Shown: positions 24,131 through 36,245 of the stretch, one piece after another
How the letters are laid out: each line of letters opens with the position of its first letter
Numbering within the stretch: position 1 is the stretch's first letter
Source of the DNA: Fragilariopsis cylindrus CCMP1102
Lineage: Eukaryota; Bacillariophyta; Bacillariophyceae; Bacillariales; Bacillariaceae
NCBI GenBank assembly: GCA_900095095.1
Contig: FMBT01000457.1
Coordinates: 29,704 to 93,703 of the forward strand
Direction: 5' to 3'
Length of the DNA: 64,000 nucleotides
Translations under genes and position numbers: made by a program
The notes under the pieces: generated by a model
What the model was told of the DNA's origin: nothing
The model's input: the letters and a program-made list of their open reading frames with translations, nothing else
Databases searched by the model: none

Positions 24131-25363
24131 ATGAGACTAGCCTCGTGTTTATATGCCCTTCAAGCTTCATATATTTTACATCCATCTGCTGTTCGTAGTG
24201 TACGTGCCTTCGCAACAACAACAACAACAACATCAACCTTAGCATCAAACTCAAGCTCAACATCAACCTCAGCAATGGCATCATCAACAACAAAGAATCT
24301 TGTAGTCGATCCATTCTGCTATCGACAATTCCAACAATATGAGCAAAGTAAATCATACGGTGGTACTGTCTTTTCATTAAGTATAGAAGAATTTGAAAAG
24401 ATTGTTAATGAACGGTACAACACTGAAAATTTACAAGATGGATATGCACCATTTTGTAAACATATATTTTTAATTAATGATTTTACAGGCAGTGATGGAA
24501 AAGCAAACACGTTACCCGTGAAGGGTAATGAACATTTGATTCGTTCAGAATATGCAGCTCGGAATGAAAAGGAGGTACCGGTTCTACAACGTTTCATTCC
24601 ACTTGATGCCGTTGTGGGTGGTATTGAAAAATTACCGGTCGCAAAATATTTAGATTTGATTCTATATTCTCGTGAACAGATTCAAAAAGAGAATGCAAGT
24701 ATGGATAAAGGTAAAACAGAAGAGGAAGAAAATGAAACAGCACCATGGGGTATCGTTAGTATTAAGGCACAAGATGAAGACTTTGAACTGCCAATGAATC
24801 CGTACGTATTTATTTATTTATTTGTTCGTTTCATGATTTGATAATTTCGAACTTGACCTCCTCTGTCTCGGATATTTTTTGTTTTTGTTTTTTTTGTTGG
24901 AATGCGTCGATCGTGAATTATGGGAATTGTTGTGCTGGGCGTATCCAACCCTTCTATATTTTTATTAATACAAGTATCAACCCTTTCCTCTCTCGTCAGA
25001 TAATGTTTGCCCAATTAAATGCATTGTTTTATAATCTATCTTTGTGTTGTACAATGTACTGTTGCTTTGCGTAAGAATAATACGTACGCGATTTCTTTTT
25101 TTTTGTTTCGTTTCTAACTTTCTGTATCTCTCTTGAAACGATTATGGATCTGAAATTGCCCTATTCAACGACAAAATAAAATAAAATAAAATGAAATAAA
25201 TCTAACGCGTTATTATCAAAAAATCATCAATGATATAACAATCAGGATTACCCAAATGCGAAATGCACTAGGCAAAGAGGAAGGAGGTTCCGGTATTCCA
25301 ATCGATCGTGATGCTTACATGAAAAGTGTTGAATTCTGGTCCACAAATGTCAATATATCCTAG
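24131..25363 (+). CDS. DUF3228-family protein (2 exons), organelle-targeted
   Basis: Exons 24131-24801 and 25246-25363, joined through a split Pro codon, give 262 residues. The family has no known function. Conserved features seen: FCYRQF, FSLSIEEFEKIVNERY, LQDGYAPFCKHIF, a LIRSEYAARNEKEVPVL segment, AKYLDLILYSREQI, then PWGIVSIKAQDEDFELPMNPIT and, in exon 2, MRNALGKEEGGSG ending in SVEFWSTN. Exon 2 is required to complete the last conserved block, which supports the splice model. The first 55 residues hold a hydrophobic segment with SVRAFATT and a Thr/Ser linker, suggesting a plastid or mitochondrial presequence. Family recognition is from memory of the conserved pattern. Confidence 0.78.
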
Positions 25364-25667
25364 GCTAATATACTAATTATATAATAATAATAATAATAAT
25401 AGTAAACATGCTACAAGTTCCTCAAATAACTATAATGTAATTAGTTGACTCAGCGTTCCATGATTTTTCCTTCCCCTATCTTAATGAATCGTGTTGGTAA
25501 CCTCGTTATTATAAATCACCTCCTTCATAGTCAGCAGCGTTATCGACATACGTTTTGGTCAAATCTAATTCGCATCTTGCCCTTGTACTCTTACTTATTT
25601 GTTCATTTAGATTGTATCTCAGCAAATGTTACAATTTGAGAAAGAATGGATACGATCTAAAGTTATT
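25364..25667. other. Short intergenic between convergent genes
   Basis: AT-rich, with an ATA trinucleotide run at 25381-25401. Nothing else seen. Confidence 0.5.
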
Positions 25668-27182
25668 CTATTTCTTTCGCAAGTAAAGCGATTGTTCCAG
25701 TGTCAGAGTTGATTCTTTATTGTTGTCTTCACCGTTTCGTTGTTTCTGAAAAAGCTCCTTCTCCTTCTCCACCTCTTCTATATGCTTAGGTGTCGGAACG
25801 ATGGGAAACGCAGCGCAATCGCTTACGCCACAAAGGTTTTCACCACGTTTCATCCAGAAATGTCCTTCCATTCCCCAGGATGTACCTGCGATGTGATGGA
25901 TTCATTTGTTTCCGGATAACAAAAAGATGGTTAGATTCTATTAATTACAAAACGCAATGAATATTATTGACAACAGATTAAAGTTAAACGATATCACAGA
26001 AGAAGACAAAGAAAAAACAAAGCAAGACAAGTACCGTATCTGCGAAACTAAAGAAACAGTAACGATTTTTCTTTTCTTACCCCAGGAATTTCTCACGATA
26101 TAATATGGGGTACCGCCGTCATTGTTATTGTTGTGTTTGCTGATGGCTGTTGTTCCGAGTCCAACCGCTACCACGGCGTGGTTCACGTCATTATTGGTGT
26201 TGTTGCACATGGTCGAATTCGTCGTTGCGTTAAAGCTGTCGTAAACACCGTGTTGATAAAATCGAAAGTCCGGTGATACCTGGTATGCTATCGAAACAGG
26301 ACCGACCTTCGAAATTGCATCGACTAGATCGTCTTCGTCGCCGCTAGTTATGTTATATACCTCAGCTACGACCGCTCCTACGGTCCCATCTTTGGCGAGG
26401 CATTTCGGTCCGTCTGTCGCTTCATACGTATAACTCGTTTCTAAATCCATACCACCGTTGTATTTGATATACTCGTATGCCTGACTGGGAAGCCCTCCAC
26501 TGCAACCGAAATTGTTAAAATCTCCTGCACAATCAACCAATTGCTGTTCAGCGAGTCCATTCCAATGTGTGCAATCTTTCTTGTGCGCCAAGCATGTGTG
26601 GGCTTCCAGACACCCTGAAGTCGAAAATGTCCAACAAGAACCGCAATGTCCTTGATCCTTGACAGGTGTCATGATTCCTTTGGTTCTCCAATCGACGCTG
26701 ATTTTCTTATCCTTCGCGGTTATCTTCGTCTTCATATTTGTATCCTTTGTATTTGCTTTCTCGTCATTGATCCAATTATCCTTATGTTGCCTTTGCTGAC
26801 TACTTGTGCTGCTTGTACTTGCACTAGTAGTTGCCGAACAATGCTGTGGGTCCATTAAATACGAAGCAGCAAATTCGTCCGAAGTTAGATCGGCGAAAGG
26901 TGACTCCATTGTCATCTTCCATGACGTATGTCCTGCATCGTATGCAACGTTGTGCTGTTCTACAGAAACTTTGTTTTCGTTCCAAATTATTTCACGCAGC
27001 AAACGTTCATTTTCCGACGGGTACTTGTTTTTGTTTTGATTATTCATCAAAGTGACCCATCTATCGAAATCGAATTCAGACTCATTAAAGTCTTCCTCAA
27101 CAGCAAAACTGCTGATCTTACTGCTGGGATTAGCAACAAGAAAGAACACCAGCGAAAATAGAATATTCATAGTTATTTTCAT
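25668..27182 (-). CDS. Papain-like cysteine protease (C1A, cathepsin type), 2 exons
   Basis: Exon 1 27182-26081, exon 2 25885-25668; the join makes RNSWGTSWGMEGHFW, exactly the expected C1A sequence. Residues 1-25 are a signal peptide; the propeptide follows (about 30-130) with FADLTSDEF, then a Ser/Thr/Lys linker. Mature start is near SVDWRTKG. The catalytic set is complete: Gln in DQGHCGSCW with Cys183, His335 (VNHAVVAVG), Asn365 (RNSWG). GCSGG and paired cysteines for disulfides are present. A charged C-terminal extension of about 40 residues (from TPKHIEEVEK) is unusual. It probably acts in the lysosome/vacuole or outside the cell. The Met at 27182 is chosen because the upstream 18 residues would precede the signal peptide. 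Confidence 0.9.
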
Positions 27183-27601
27183 TTTTATTCTGGGGCAACA
27201 AATTATTGTTTTGTGAAGACTCAAGATATGAAACAACGAAACAGTCAGGCAATCTTGCTAAAGAATTGCAAAATTCTCAATTTTTGTTTGAGCGATTACA
27301 GTGATGATGATGTGATAGGATTTGTTCCAATAACTTTAGGCTAAAAAACAAAGATTCTTTTCAAACTGTGACTACAATTAGAGTCCCGCGCGAATCAATA
27401 ATACATAATACGCACTTTGCGTGTGTTGCGTTGTTTGAATTCGCTTTGTCCCCGACGCCAATGATCGATGAGGATGATGTTGTGATGATATTGATTGATT
27501 GTACTTGTAGTAGAAACAATATATTCAGGCATTCAGGCTACTTCAAACAAACAAACAACCAAAAACAATTCACACAGAAACAATTGTGAACCGTGACTGT
27601 C
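27183..27601. promoter_or_regulatory. Divergent intergenic region, protease/MATE
   Basis: 419 bases between opposed starts. AT-rich leader with AAACAAAC repeats near 27545-27560. Likely holds both promoters; no specific site is recognised. Confidence 0.35.
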
Positions 27602-29800
27602 ATGTGGATCTCAAAAAATTGTTTGCTGCCCACGTGGATATTAGCTTCGGTCGTCGCAGCAGATGCTTTTATTCCAGTTTCAGGATTACATCGTAATTCC
27701 AAAAGCATTGCATCCAACTTCCTACCATTGTCAACGACGGGATCATGTCGATTGAAATCGATCGAGACATCGGGACGGGACGAAAATTCCTCCGCAGAAG
27801 AAATTCCACGTGGTGGAAGTAGCGTTTTGAAAGATAAACCTCCCGCACTACCAACTTGGAAGGACTATCGAAAGTTTGCAATACCTTGCTTAGCGTTATG
27901 GGTCGCCAATCCTCTGTTGTCCTTAGTCGATACATCATTTGTTGGACTTTCGGCAGGAGCAGCAGAATCTGCTACTCAACTCGCTGCACTCGGTCCAGCC
28001 ACCACTTTCTTTGACGGAGCAACGTACCTATTTGCGTTTCTTAATGTAGCAACCACCAACTTGTATTCTTCGGCAATAGCTCAAAAGGGGGAAGCATCAG
28101 ATCAAGCCGAAGCGGTTGTTACCACTGCTAGTCGAGTAGCTTTGAGATGTGGGATCGGGATCATGTTGTTTCTTTGGGCCTTCGCTCGACCGTTGTTAGC
28201 TCTATACATCGGTACGTATCGTATCGTATTGTATTGTATTGTATCATGTCATGTCATGTCAAATCGATTGGTTAAAACAGCCATAGTTTTTTACTATTAT
28301 ATTATCTTCGCTATTCTTTTGTCTTTCTCGCAGCTGTATCCCATAGGTTTTTTTCCAATATTCTTACATCGTACAAACCTTTGGTTATATTACTTTTTCT
28401 TTGTGATACCACTCGTGTGAAGGACACGGACCTGATGATGTACCAGCATTGCTCGACTCGGCAGTGGCTTATGTCAAAATCAGAGCGTTTTCCCTGCCGA
28501 CCTCTTTGCTGTTGGGGGTTCTCCAGTCGGCACTCTTGGGTGCTAAAGACTCTGTAACACCATTGATCGCCATATTGTATTCGACTGTGGTCAACCTTAT
28601 CGGAGATTTTTTGTTAGTAAAGATTTTTGGAATGGGACTTCGTGGAGCGGCAATTGCCACCCTAGTTGCACAATTAGGTACGTGATACGTGTAGGTTCAA
28701 TTGACACACTCCGGCTTCCTTATTTAGAGATGCAGCATGCTGCTTGTGTCATAGAATACAAAGTATTGATGAGTATTTTGACATATTTGTTCTCTTAACC
28801 CTATCAATCGAACAAGATTATCACCACGATCATGTCTTCTTTCTCATCTTTTGTATCTGCTCCTTTTGTTCTTCGACGATCTTTCTTCTCCACCTCTATT
28901 TCGCTCCGCTCCTCGTCGCTTCTACTTCCTCTAGCCGCTACCGCTGCATTACTTGGGCCTGCTCGCAAACGACTAGTTCGGGATGGTAGTTTGAGATTAT
29001 GGAAGAAAAAGACAATAGTGACCGCAAACGGCGATGATAGTGTCGTCGGTGGGAAAGCATTCTTGGGTTTCGCCGCTCCAGTTCTCACCTTGATTCTTGG
29101 AAAGTTGGCTGCCTTCGGATTTATGACGCATTCAGCAGCTGCTGTTCCCGGTCAACCCACGTCCTTGGCATGTCATCAAATTCTCCTATCATTGTTTTTC
29201 TTTGTGAGTCCATTTATGGAAGTTATTAGTCAAACGGCGCAAACCTTCATCCCTCCATATCTGGCACCCGTGACCGATTACGTCACCAAAAACAAAATTA
29301 GCAGTCCATCAACGGACCCTGTCGTTAAACCATGGCTGGATAGCGCTTTTTCTGTTGGTTCGAGCTTGATGAAGTTGGGATTCGTCGTAGCAACTGTTGT
29401 TGCATCTCTTGCGTCGCTGATTCCCGCATATTTTGGTGGTATTTTGACATCTGATACGGTAGTTACAAATAGTGTCAAACCACTTGCGAAGTATCTGTGG
29501 GCGGGTGCGTTTTTGACAGCACCAGTCGCTGTTGCGGAAGGTATTTTGTTAGCAAGAAGAGAACTGAAATTTTTAGCAGGAGTATACCTCTTTACTACCG
29601 CCTTGCTTCCACCCGCACTATTGCGTGTAAAGACTACCGGTGGCGTCGAACAAGTTTGGTTTTGTTTCGCTGTCTTTCAGTTAGTTCGTGCAAGTTTCTT
29701 TGTAGGTCGTATCTGGTCAGGATCAATGATCAATGCGATCATGAACTTGTTAGGTAGAAATAGAAGTATAGAAGCGGTCAAGGGATCAACAGCTACGTAA
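27602..29800 (+). CDS. Plastid-targeted MATE-family transporter (3 exons)
   Basis: Exons 27602-28211, 28423-28677 and 28935-29800 give 576 residues. MATE proteins export organic compounds using Na+ or H+ gradients. The N-terminus is a signal peptide with [10 protein letters not shown], a plastid import motif, and a Ser-rich transit region. The domain begins at [29 protein letters not shown], the classical first MATE helix; about 12 hydrophobic segments follow, including [21 protein letters not shown] over the last splice. The third exon start at 28935 follows a strong pyrimidine tract and is the only nearby acceptor that keeps the frame; an upstream one at 28817 does not. The inner plastid envelope is the likely site; substrate unknown. 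Confidence 0.85.
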
Positions 29801-30165
29801 AAGGAAAGGGTATCCTGTATATAATAACGTCTATTAATTCTATCATAAAATCAATTTTTCTGTGACGAAGCGTTAAATTGAATTATCTTTGATCATTAAA
29901 TTACCTATGATATCTAAATTGTATTGCTTGCAATGTGTGCGTGTGTGTGTGTGTGTGTGTTATGTAAACATGACACCAATCACTTGAATAATTTGTACGC
30001 TACTCTTTTTTTGAAATAGATAATACAAAATCCAAGTTCTTACGATGCTCGAACAAAATAAATTCTAGAGCGTTTTGTTTCGTTTCGTTTTTAAAGATGG
30101 AAGCCTTTACCTGGAGATTGTTGGTTTTTACACTATTAGTGTGCTTTAAAATGTCGCAATCACAA
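29801..30165. other. Intergenic with GT microsatellite
   Basis: Convergent 3' regions. A GT dinucleotide run lies at 29935-29960. No gene seen. Confidence 0.6.
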
Positions 30166-31524
30166 TCAAAATTTAAACTTAACACGGGGATCCAAGTCAA
30201 TTTTTTCGTATAGAGCATACAGCATTTCCGCATTTTGTACCGGCGCATGACAAGTCACGGAAACCCATTTTCCATTTACCTTAGTTGAATGATTGATCTG
30301 TTCAAACTCACTCTCACAGGCTTCGGCTACTACGGCAACTATCTCTTCGACAAATAATCCCTCGTTAGCACCGACAATTTTCTTAATAATGAAAGATGAG
30401 AAGGTGAATGATAAGATATGGAGAGAGGCGCATGCAAAAGAGAGAGAGAGAGAGAGAGAGAGATGGAAAAGGAATAAGATATATTTCGTCGTGATATAGA
30501 AACCTCATCAATAACAAGGCATAACAAATAACACAGCATTTTTTGGATGAAATTGGAGAGACTGATAATTGAAAATGAAGGCGAATTTTTAAATGATTGA
30601 TGATAGATCATATAGTAAAACGTTTGGGCCACAATTCTTTCCCAAAAAAAGGTAGACCTACTGAACGTTTCGGATATGATGCAACTATCACTCGGCATAT
30701 CTATTGGCGCATTTACGAGTTCGAGATCGATCGTCATTATAATACAATTTTCTGAATTTCACCAATACGATTGATCAAGAAATTCATATCACGGGGTGGA
30801 CAGAGCAAAAAAAAAAAGACATGTGCGTACATATAACATAACGTACCATCGTAAAGATAGACGGGTACTCAATTAAGGCCTCAAATACACGTGATTTTTT
30901 TCCAGTCTCCGTATCTGTGTAGAGTGTATATCCTTGATCATCACGTTCTGGTTTTGATGGATCATTGATGGGTTGTTGTTTATTATCGGGTTCTCCTATT
31001 GCAACGTATGGTTTGGTGGTTGGTTTTTCCTTTTGCACGCCAGTACTACTACTATTTTGGGATTTTCCAAATCCGGTACCGGCTTTTTCTGTAGGTACAC
31101 CATCGATGGTACTGGGTCGACTTGCAAGAGGAGGTTCCCTCCTTTTTCTTATTAATTGAGAAATAGATTCATCAAAATCGGGGACAATATCATTGTTTTC
31201 ATCGTCACCTTCTTTTTCGTTGGATGACGACGAATCGTCGTCGGATGGAGGAACTTCATGGAAGAAACTTCCCGCGGGAGGCTTGTCCGCCATTTTTAAT
31301 GAACAACACGTCGACTTCGACGACGGCTGCGATGATGATGATGTTCTCGATGAAAACGACGAAAGACAAGTTATTGGCGGAGGAGCACTTGAAAAAGCTT
31401 GTGTTTCTTTCAATAAGGCACCACTACCACATAGAGATAAAAGCAAAAGGCCAGCATGTGTCATTGCAATGATTTTTTTCTTTGTCATGGTCGTCATAGT
31501 GAAAAATATTGTTGTCAACATCAT
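30166..31524 (-). CDS. Plastid-targeted DUF493 (YbeD-like) protein, 2 exons
   Basis: Exon 1 31524-30847, exon 2 30381-30166, both phase 0; 297 residues. The C-terminal 85 residues match the small bacterial DUF493/UPF0250 fold: VFEALIEYPSIFTM joined across the intron to KIVGANEGLFVEEIVAVV, then KVNGKWVSVTCHAPV and MLYALYEKIDLDPRVKF. These correspond to the strand-helix-strand pattern of E. coli YbeD. The first 210 residues are a targeting signal (ETQAFSSAPP, plastid motif) plus an acidic/Ser/Pro-rich linker not found in bacteria. Molecular role is unknown; the bacterial fold resembles ACT-like regulatory domains. The 465-bp intron contains a GA microsatellite. Confidence 0.8.
30439..30462. repeat. 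GA microsatellite inside intron
   Basis: About twelve AG units within the intron of the DUF493 gene. Confidence 0.9.
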
Positions 31525-31953
31525 ATGTTTCCAGAATAAGAATAATACTACTAGTAGCTAACAGCGAATTGTTGGAGATTGATTCGATTCGAAGTTCGAA
31601 GAGAATTGCGAATTTCAGAAATTGTCGTGGCTAAAATTCTATTTTCAAGGTTTTTTAATCGAGTGAGTCGAGTCGAGTCGAGTAAGCTTACACGTGGAAT
31701 CCAAGATCTTTTTTTAAAATTCCGATCGAAATACCGGTATCTTGTGCTGGAGTTTATGGTACGATCGAAAATGCTACAAAAATTTGGGAATATCATGCCA
31801 CCATCATCATTGACCGTTGTTGTAAGCTGTCAGTAGAAAATACTTCACATACCTCATTACTTTCTATTTCGTTCTTCCGTACGACGTTGCAGCCTGCTAT
31901 CGCAGTCTTTGTTGCATAAACTACTATTCGATTAAAAAAAATTGGAAGCTACA
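31525..31953. promoter_or_regulatory. Divergent intergenic region, DUF493/carbamate kinase
   Basis: 429 bases between opposed starts. Contains a GAGTC tandem run (about 31660-31682) and TTCGATTCGAAGTTCGAA direct/inverted pieces near 31584-31601. Candidate shared promoter, by position only. Confidence 0.35.
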
Positions 31954-34158
31954 ATGATGAATCATAGTAAACAGGCTATATATCGAACGACGAGCCACTT
32001 GACTCGTCGAATGTTGCTATCGACGGCAACGGAAGCATCGACTGCTACGGCTACGACGACGACGACGACAACCAAGGCAACCCCTACTAGTAGTCCTGAC
32101 AAGAAAAAGAAGAAAAGAATAGTTGTAGCTGTGGGTGGAAATGCTCTTCAACGTAGAGGTGATAGATTAACAATCGAGAACATGTTGGTGCGTATATAGG
32201 AGTTGAGTAAAGACAAGACAAGACAAGTGAGAACGGCACTGGCTATCACATTACATAATAAAATTCTCAGATTTATAACGCGCCACTTACATTTCCATCT
32301 CCTTTTTCTTCCTTTACGATTGATTCGGATCTATTCATAGAAAGCTGCAGCTGAAATGGCACCTACATTGGCAGAACTTGCGAAAGAAAATGAATTGGGT
32401 AAGTCGGATTTTTTTTTTTCTTCTTCTCTCTGTTTGGCAAATATGATCTGGTGGAAAGAAAATATATCCAACAATCTTACAATTATTCTCTGTCGTTTTT
32501 TTTGTCGATTTTATCATCTTGTCATTGATCACTCGTAGTATTAACACATGGGAATGGGTGCGTTTGATTGAATTTTGCCCTTCCGAATACAAGGTTTTGA
32601 ACTACGCTTTGTTTTTACCTAATATCTGATTTGAAATACATGATAATCGGTCTCTAACCGGTATCTCCCTCTTTCACAATGTATTTGACAATTTTAATTC
32701 CATTTTTAATATTCACATGCAGCCCTCAAGTTGGTGGTAAGTGCACTAAATAAATGCATATCTGATACTCGATACCATCAAAAAAGGAAAATTCTCACCA
32801 TTTACATTATTTTATAATATTACAATATAATATTAAACAGAATTGGCATTGGAGCGTTCGGCAGCTTCATTTGATGTGTTAGGCGCTGAAAGTATGGGAC
32901 AAATTGGTTATGTTTTGGCTCAGGCATTGCAATCTGCGGGATGTACAGCTATACCGATCCTCACACAGGTAGTCGTCGATCAATATTCGGATGCATTCAA
33001 GGATCCATCCAAGTTTGTTGGTCCAATTTATGGAAGTATAGAAGCTCAAGCATTGGCACAATCGCTTGGGTACGTATTTGATGGTTTCAATTATATTGTG
33101 TGACATAGAATATTTCCATCTTACAACCTTCCGCGAATCTATCTTTTTTGATTAACCAATACTTACCTACTATTTTTCTTTTCGATCTGTGATTTTCTGA
33201 TCATATTTCTAATAGATGGACAGTCAAACCAGATGGGGAGGTATGTATGACTTTTTACAACGTGTAACTGAAATTATATTCATACTTTTATAACGCATTT
33301 GCGATATCCTCCTATGAGAATCTCATCAACTCCTTCTTCTTTCGCCTTCGCAGTATTTTCGTCGTGTCGTCCCTTCTCCACCACCAATGGAAATTTTGCA
33401 AATCGAAGCGATCAAGACTCTAATAGAACACTCGCCTGGTACTTTGACGATTGCTTGTGGAGGTGGAGGTATCCCAGTAGCTCGTGTACCGGCAAATCCA
33501 CAAACATTAATAGGTGTTGAAGCTGTCATCGACAAGGTAAAATCAGAAATAATACATAGCGATGCTAATCCGAATAAATACATGATGCGCATCCACTTAT
33601 CTTTTTTTATTTTCATCCATTTTTATTGTTTTGTTTCTGTTCATTCCAATGCTCCAGGATGCTTGCGGAGCTAAGCTTGCCAACGAAATTGAGGCAGACG
33701 GATACATTATTTTGACCGATGGAGGAGGTATTTGGGAGAATTTTGGGAAGCCAGATGCGAGGGAAATGAAGGAAGCAACACCCGAGTATCTTAAAGGTAA
33801 GTAATGAAAAAGAAAAATGACGATTCCAAAATCCAATACACATAAAGTATCTGCTTACCTTTCATTTTTTTCTCTTCTTGTTATTTTTTTTCTATTCATT
33901 ATACAATTTCTAGGTACAAAAACAGGAGAAAAGTTCCCGGGATCAATGGGTCCGAAGGTGCAAGCCCTTATTGATTTTGTAGAAAGATCAAATAAACCTG
34001 GTGTTTGGGCTGCAGTAGGAGATTTGAAGGATTGCGCAAAGATTGTCGCCGGCGAGGAAGGAACATTTATTCGACGAGACGTCAAAAATGGTGTTACATG
34101 GAGAACGGGAAAGAAAGGCCCACCACGAAAGGAATCCAAAAACCCACCTCCATTCTAA
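31954..34158 (+). CDS. Carbamate kinase, nine exons including microexons
   Basis: Exons: 31954-32187, 32341-32398, 32539-32557, 32723-32736, 32841-33069, 33216-33240, 33354-33536, 33658-33796, 33914-34158; all introns GT-AG and the frame closes to 381 residues. The enzyme interconverts ATP + carbamate and ADP + carbamoyl phosphate. Seen: IVVAVGGNALQRRGD (nucleotide loop), HGNGPQVG assembled from exons 3 and 4, SMGQIGYVLAQAL, PIYG, TIACGGGGIPVAR, a DKDACGAKLANEIEAD segment, FPGSMGPKV and TFIRRD. The N-terminus (YRTTSHLTRRMLLSTATE) is basic without acids, so mitochondrial location is likely. In diatoms a link to the ornithine-urea cycle is plausible. Splice sites are from consensus and family fit; no transcript is available. 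Confidence 0.9.
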
Positions 34159-34248
34159 ATTAAACATACACGAATAGTATGCATTAGAAAAATGTAGAAA
34201 TATCAAGAATTTATTTAACATTAATTTATTCGTCCCCGTAATGAATGA

Positions 34249-35720
34249 TCACTGTTCAATTTGACGCTGTCGTTTTCGCATTATCCATGCCCGGTGAATT
34301 ACCCCTAGAATTTGCTCGTATGTTAAAAATGTGAATGCAGCTGTCAATACCGTTTGCAATAGTTTGGCTCGCATCCCCGTGAACCATGCAGCAATACCGG
34401 CGTCATTGCTTTTGTACAATTGAATTAAACAGTCCACTGTCCCTTTATATTGTGGACGGCGCTGATGTTGATGTTGAGTATGATTCTGCTCCTCGTCTAC
34501 ACAATTATCTTCATCATCGTTGTTATTGCTTATGCTGTTATTGCTACTTAGTCTCAAGAGGGTTTGTGTCAACTGGAGTGGATATGTTATCAGGGTGGCA
34601 ATTGCCTTGGCAGCTGCAGCGATTACGAATGCCTCTGCTGCACCTAACGTCGTCGACAATTTCTTCCCTGTTTGTCTATTCATCTTCGATGTTAATCTAC
34701 TTCGTTTTAACTGTTCGTAACAGACGAATTGGATGATAGGATTACTCACCAACATCATCGATGCGTTGGTTCCCTTCCACAAATGAGCAGCTCCATGTGT
34801 CTTCCACAAACGGATTAATTCATGAAATAAATTCTGAGTTTCAGTGTTCCCGGATACGATTGCCATATTGGTCACCCACAATGGATTGGTACATAGTACA
34901 TTACCTATACCCGCAAGACAACTCGAAAGTAAACTCGACCAAGGACTACCAGTATTAGTCAATGATGACGATGAAGAGGATATTCTCCCTACGACACTTT
35001 TTGTATAGGCATGCAGAAAGAAAAAGATGAATTGACTGGGAAAAAAAAAGACAGAGAAAGATAATAATGTTGAGATACACTGTAAATCGTTTCAATTTCA
35101 ATTTCAAATTTTTTTCTGCCTGCATCATCAGCATCGTCGTCGTATTGACTGACAACCCACACTTTCGTTCATCTTATATCTCATCAATACTCATCGTACC
35201 TTGTAAAAATAGTCGAAATGATAGGCGCGACGCCTTGGTACAGTACGCCTCTATCGTGTAGATCGATAAGGCATCGAAAAATACTGTTTGTGTTGATACT
35301 ATTAGTATCATCATCATTATCATCATCACTACCATTCTGCTGCAATCGTCGTGGTGTCGATACAGAAGAAGAAGAAGTCGTGGACCAAGATGATGGAGTA
35401 GAATCAGCGACGGGAGAGGCCCAAGAGGATCCCTCTTCGGATAGCATTTCATCGCTATGATTGTCATCAATTTGAACTGGCGTCTGTACATTTTCGTCGT
35501 CACATGACGTCGATGATGATGATGACGATGACGACGCCGACGACAATGACACTACTTGTTGAGACAACAGAGCACGACACTGCATTTCTATTCTTGCGCG
35601 TTCTAGTGGATAGAACAAGAGCAAGGCTAGAGCAGAGCCGATAGAACCACCCAAAGCATGGACAATTGGAGGTACGGTTGCAACATTTATACGTCCAGAT
35701 TTTGGAGTTCTACTTGTCAT
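34249..35720 (-). CDS. Mitochondrial-carrier-family protein, peroxisomal PMP34/PXN-like (2 exons)
   Basis: Exon 1 35720-35200, exon 2 35035-34249; join yields STIFTSQFIFFFLHAYTKS and 435 residues. Three carrier signatures are present: YPLERARIE, NPLWVTNMA and YPLQLTQTLL. The Trp in the second and Gln in the third are usual in the peroxisomal branch (PMP34, PXN, ANT1), which moves CoA, NAD or adenine nucleotides. It is longer than the 300-residue norm because of a Ser/Asp-rich insert after helix 1 (about residues 57-135) and an Asn/Asp/Gln-rich insert before the last repeat. Substrate cannot be assigned. It diverges from the mTERF gene. Confidence 0.85.
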
Positions 35721-36245
35721 CGTTGTCGGTTTGGTGTGGTATGGTGTATTGCCGGTATGTTCATTTCTTTTGTGTTCACATCTTTTTATTGAATGAATGA
35801 TGATTATATTGCTTGCTTCGCGATCACTGTTTTATTTTCAAATTTGTGGCAGACGCAGGCAGGGCCAAACCTTGAAATAATATGGGCTAAGTATGTCCTG
35901 AGTCGTGCGTGTTATACATTTATTTTATGTACAGTATTTTCGATATTTGTTTTGTGAAAACATTCAACATTGAGCTTCGTGCTTCGAACAACGACACATT
36001 AAACCATTTTGCCTTGGATGAAATAGAGGTTCTATAATACACCCTATTCGCGTTCTATGTTTTAAATGACGATGTTCTGTTACCCATCACATTTTCATAG
36101 GTAGACAAAGTAATACTCTCCACTGCCTAGTAGTTTAGCTACTTTGCTTTTCGGTGGATAGAGAGGGAACAGGAGGGAGAGGGAGCTTGCGCGAGAGAAA
36201 CAATAGTACTCGAATATTATACACGTGTATCGACAGGCGACCATT
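35721..36245. promoter_or_regulatory. Divergent intergenic region, carrier/mTERF
   Basis: 525 bases; TGTACAGTA at 35929-35937 and a GAGGGAG-rich stretch near 36161-36183. No gene is recognised. Confidence 0.35.

Noticed and set aside
28744-28989. An extra plus-strand exon of the MATE gene
   Set aside because: It does not connect in phase and overlaps the pyrimidine tract before the exon starting at 28935.
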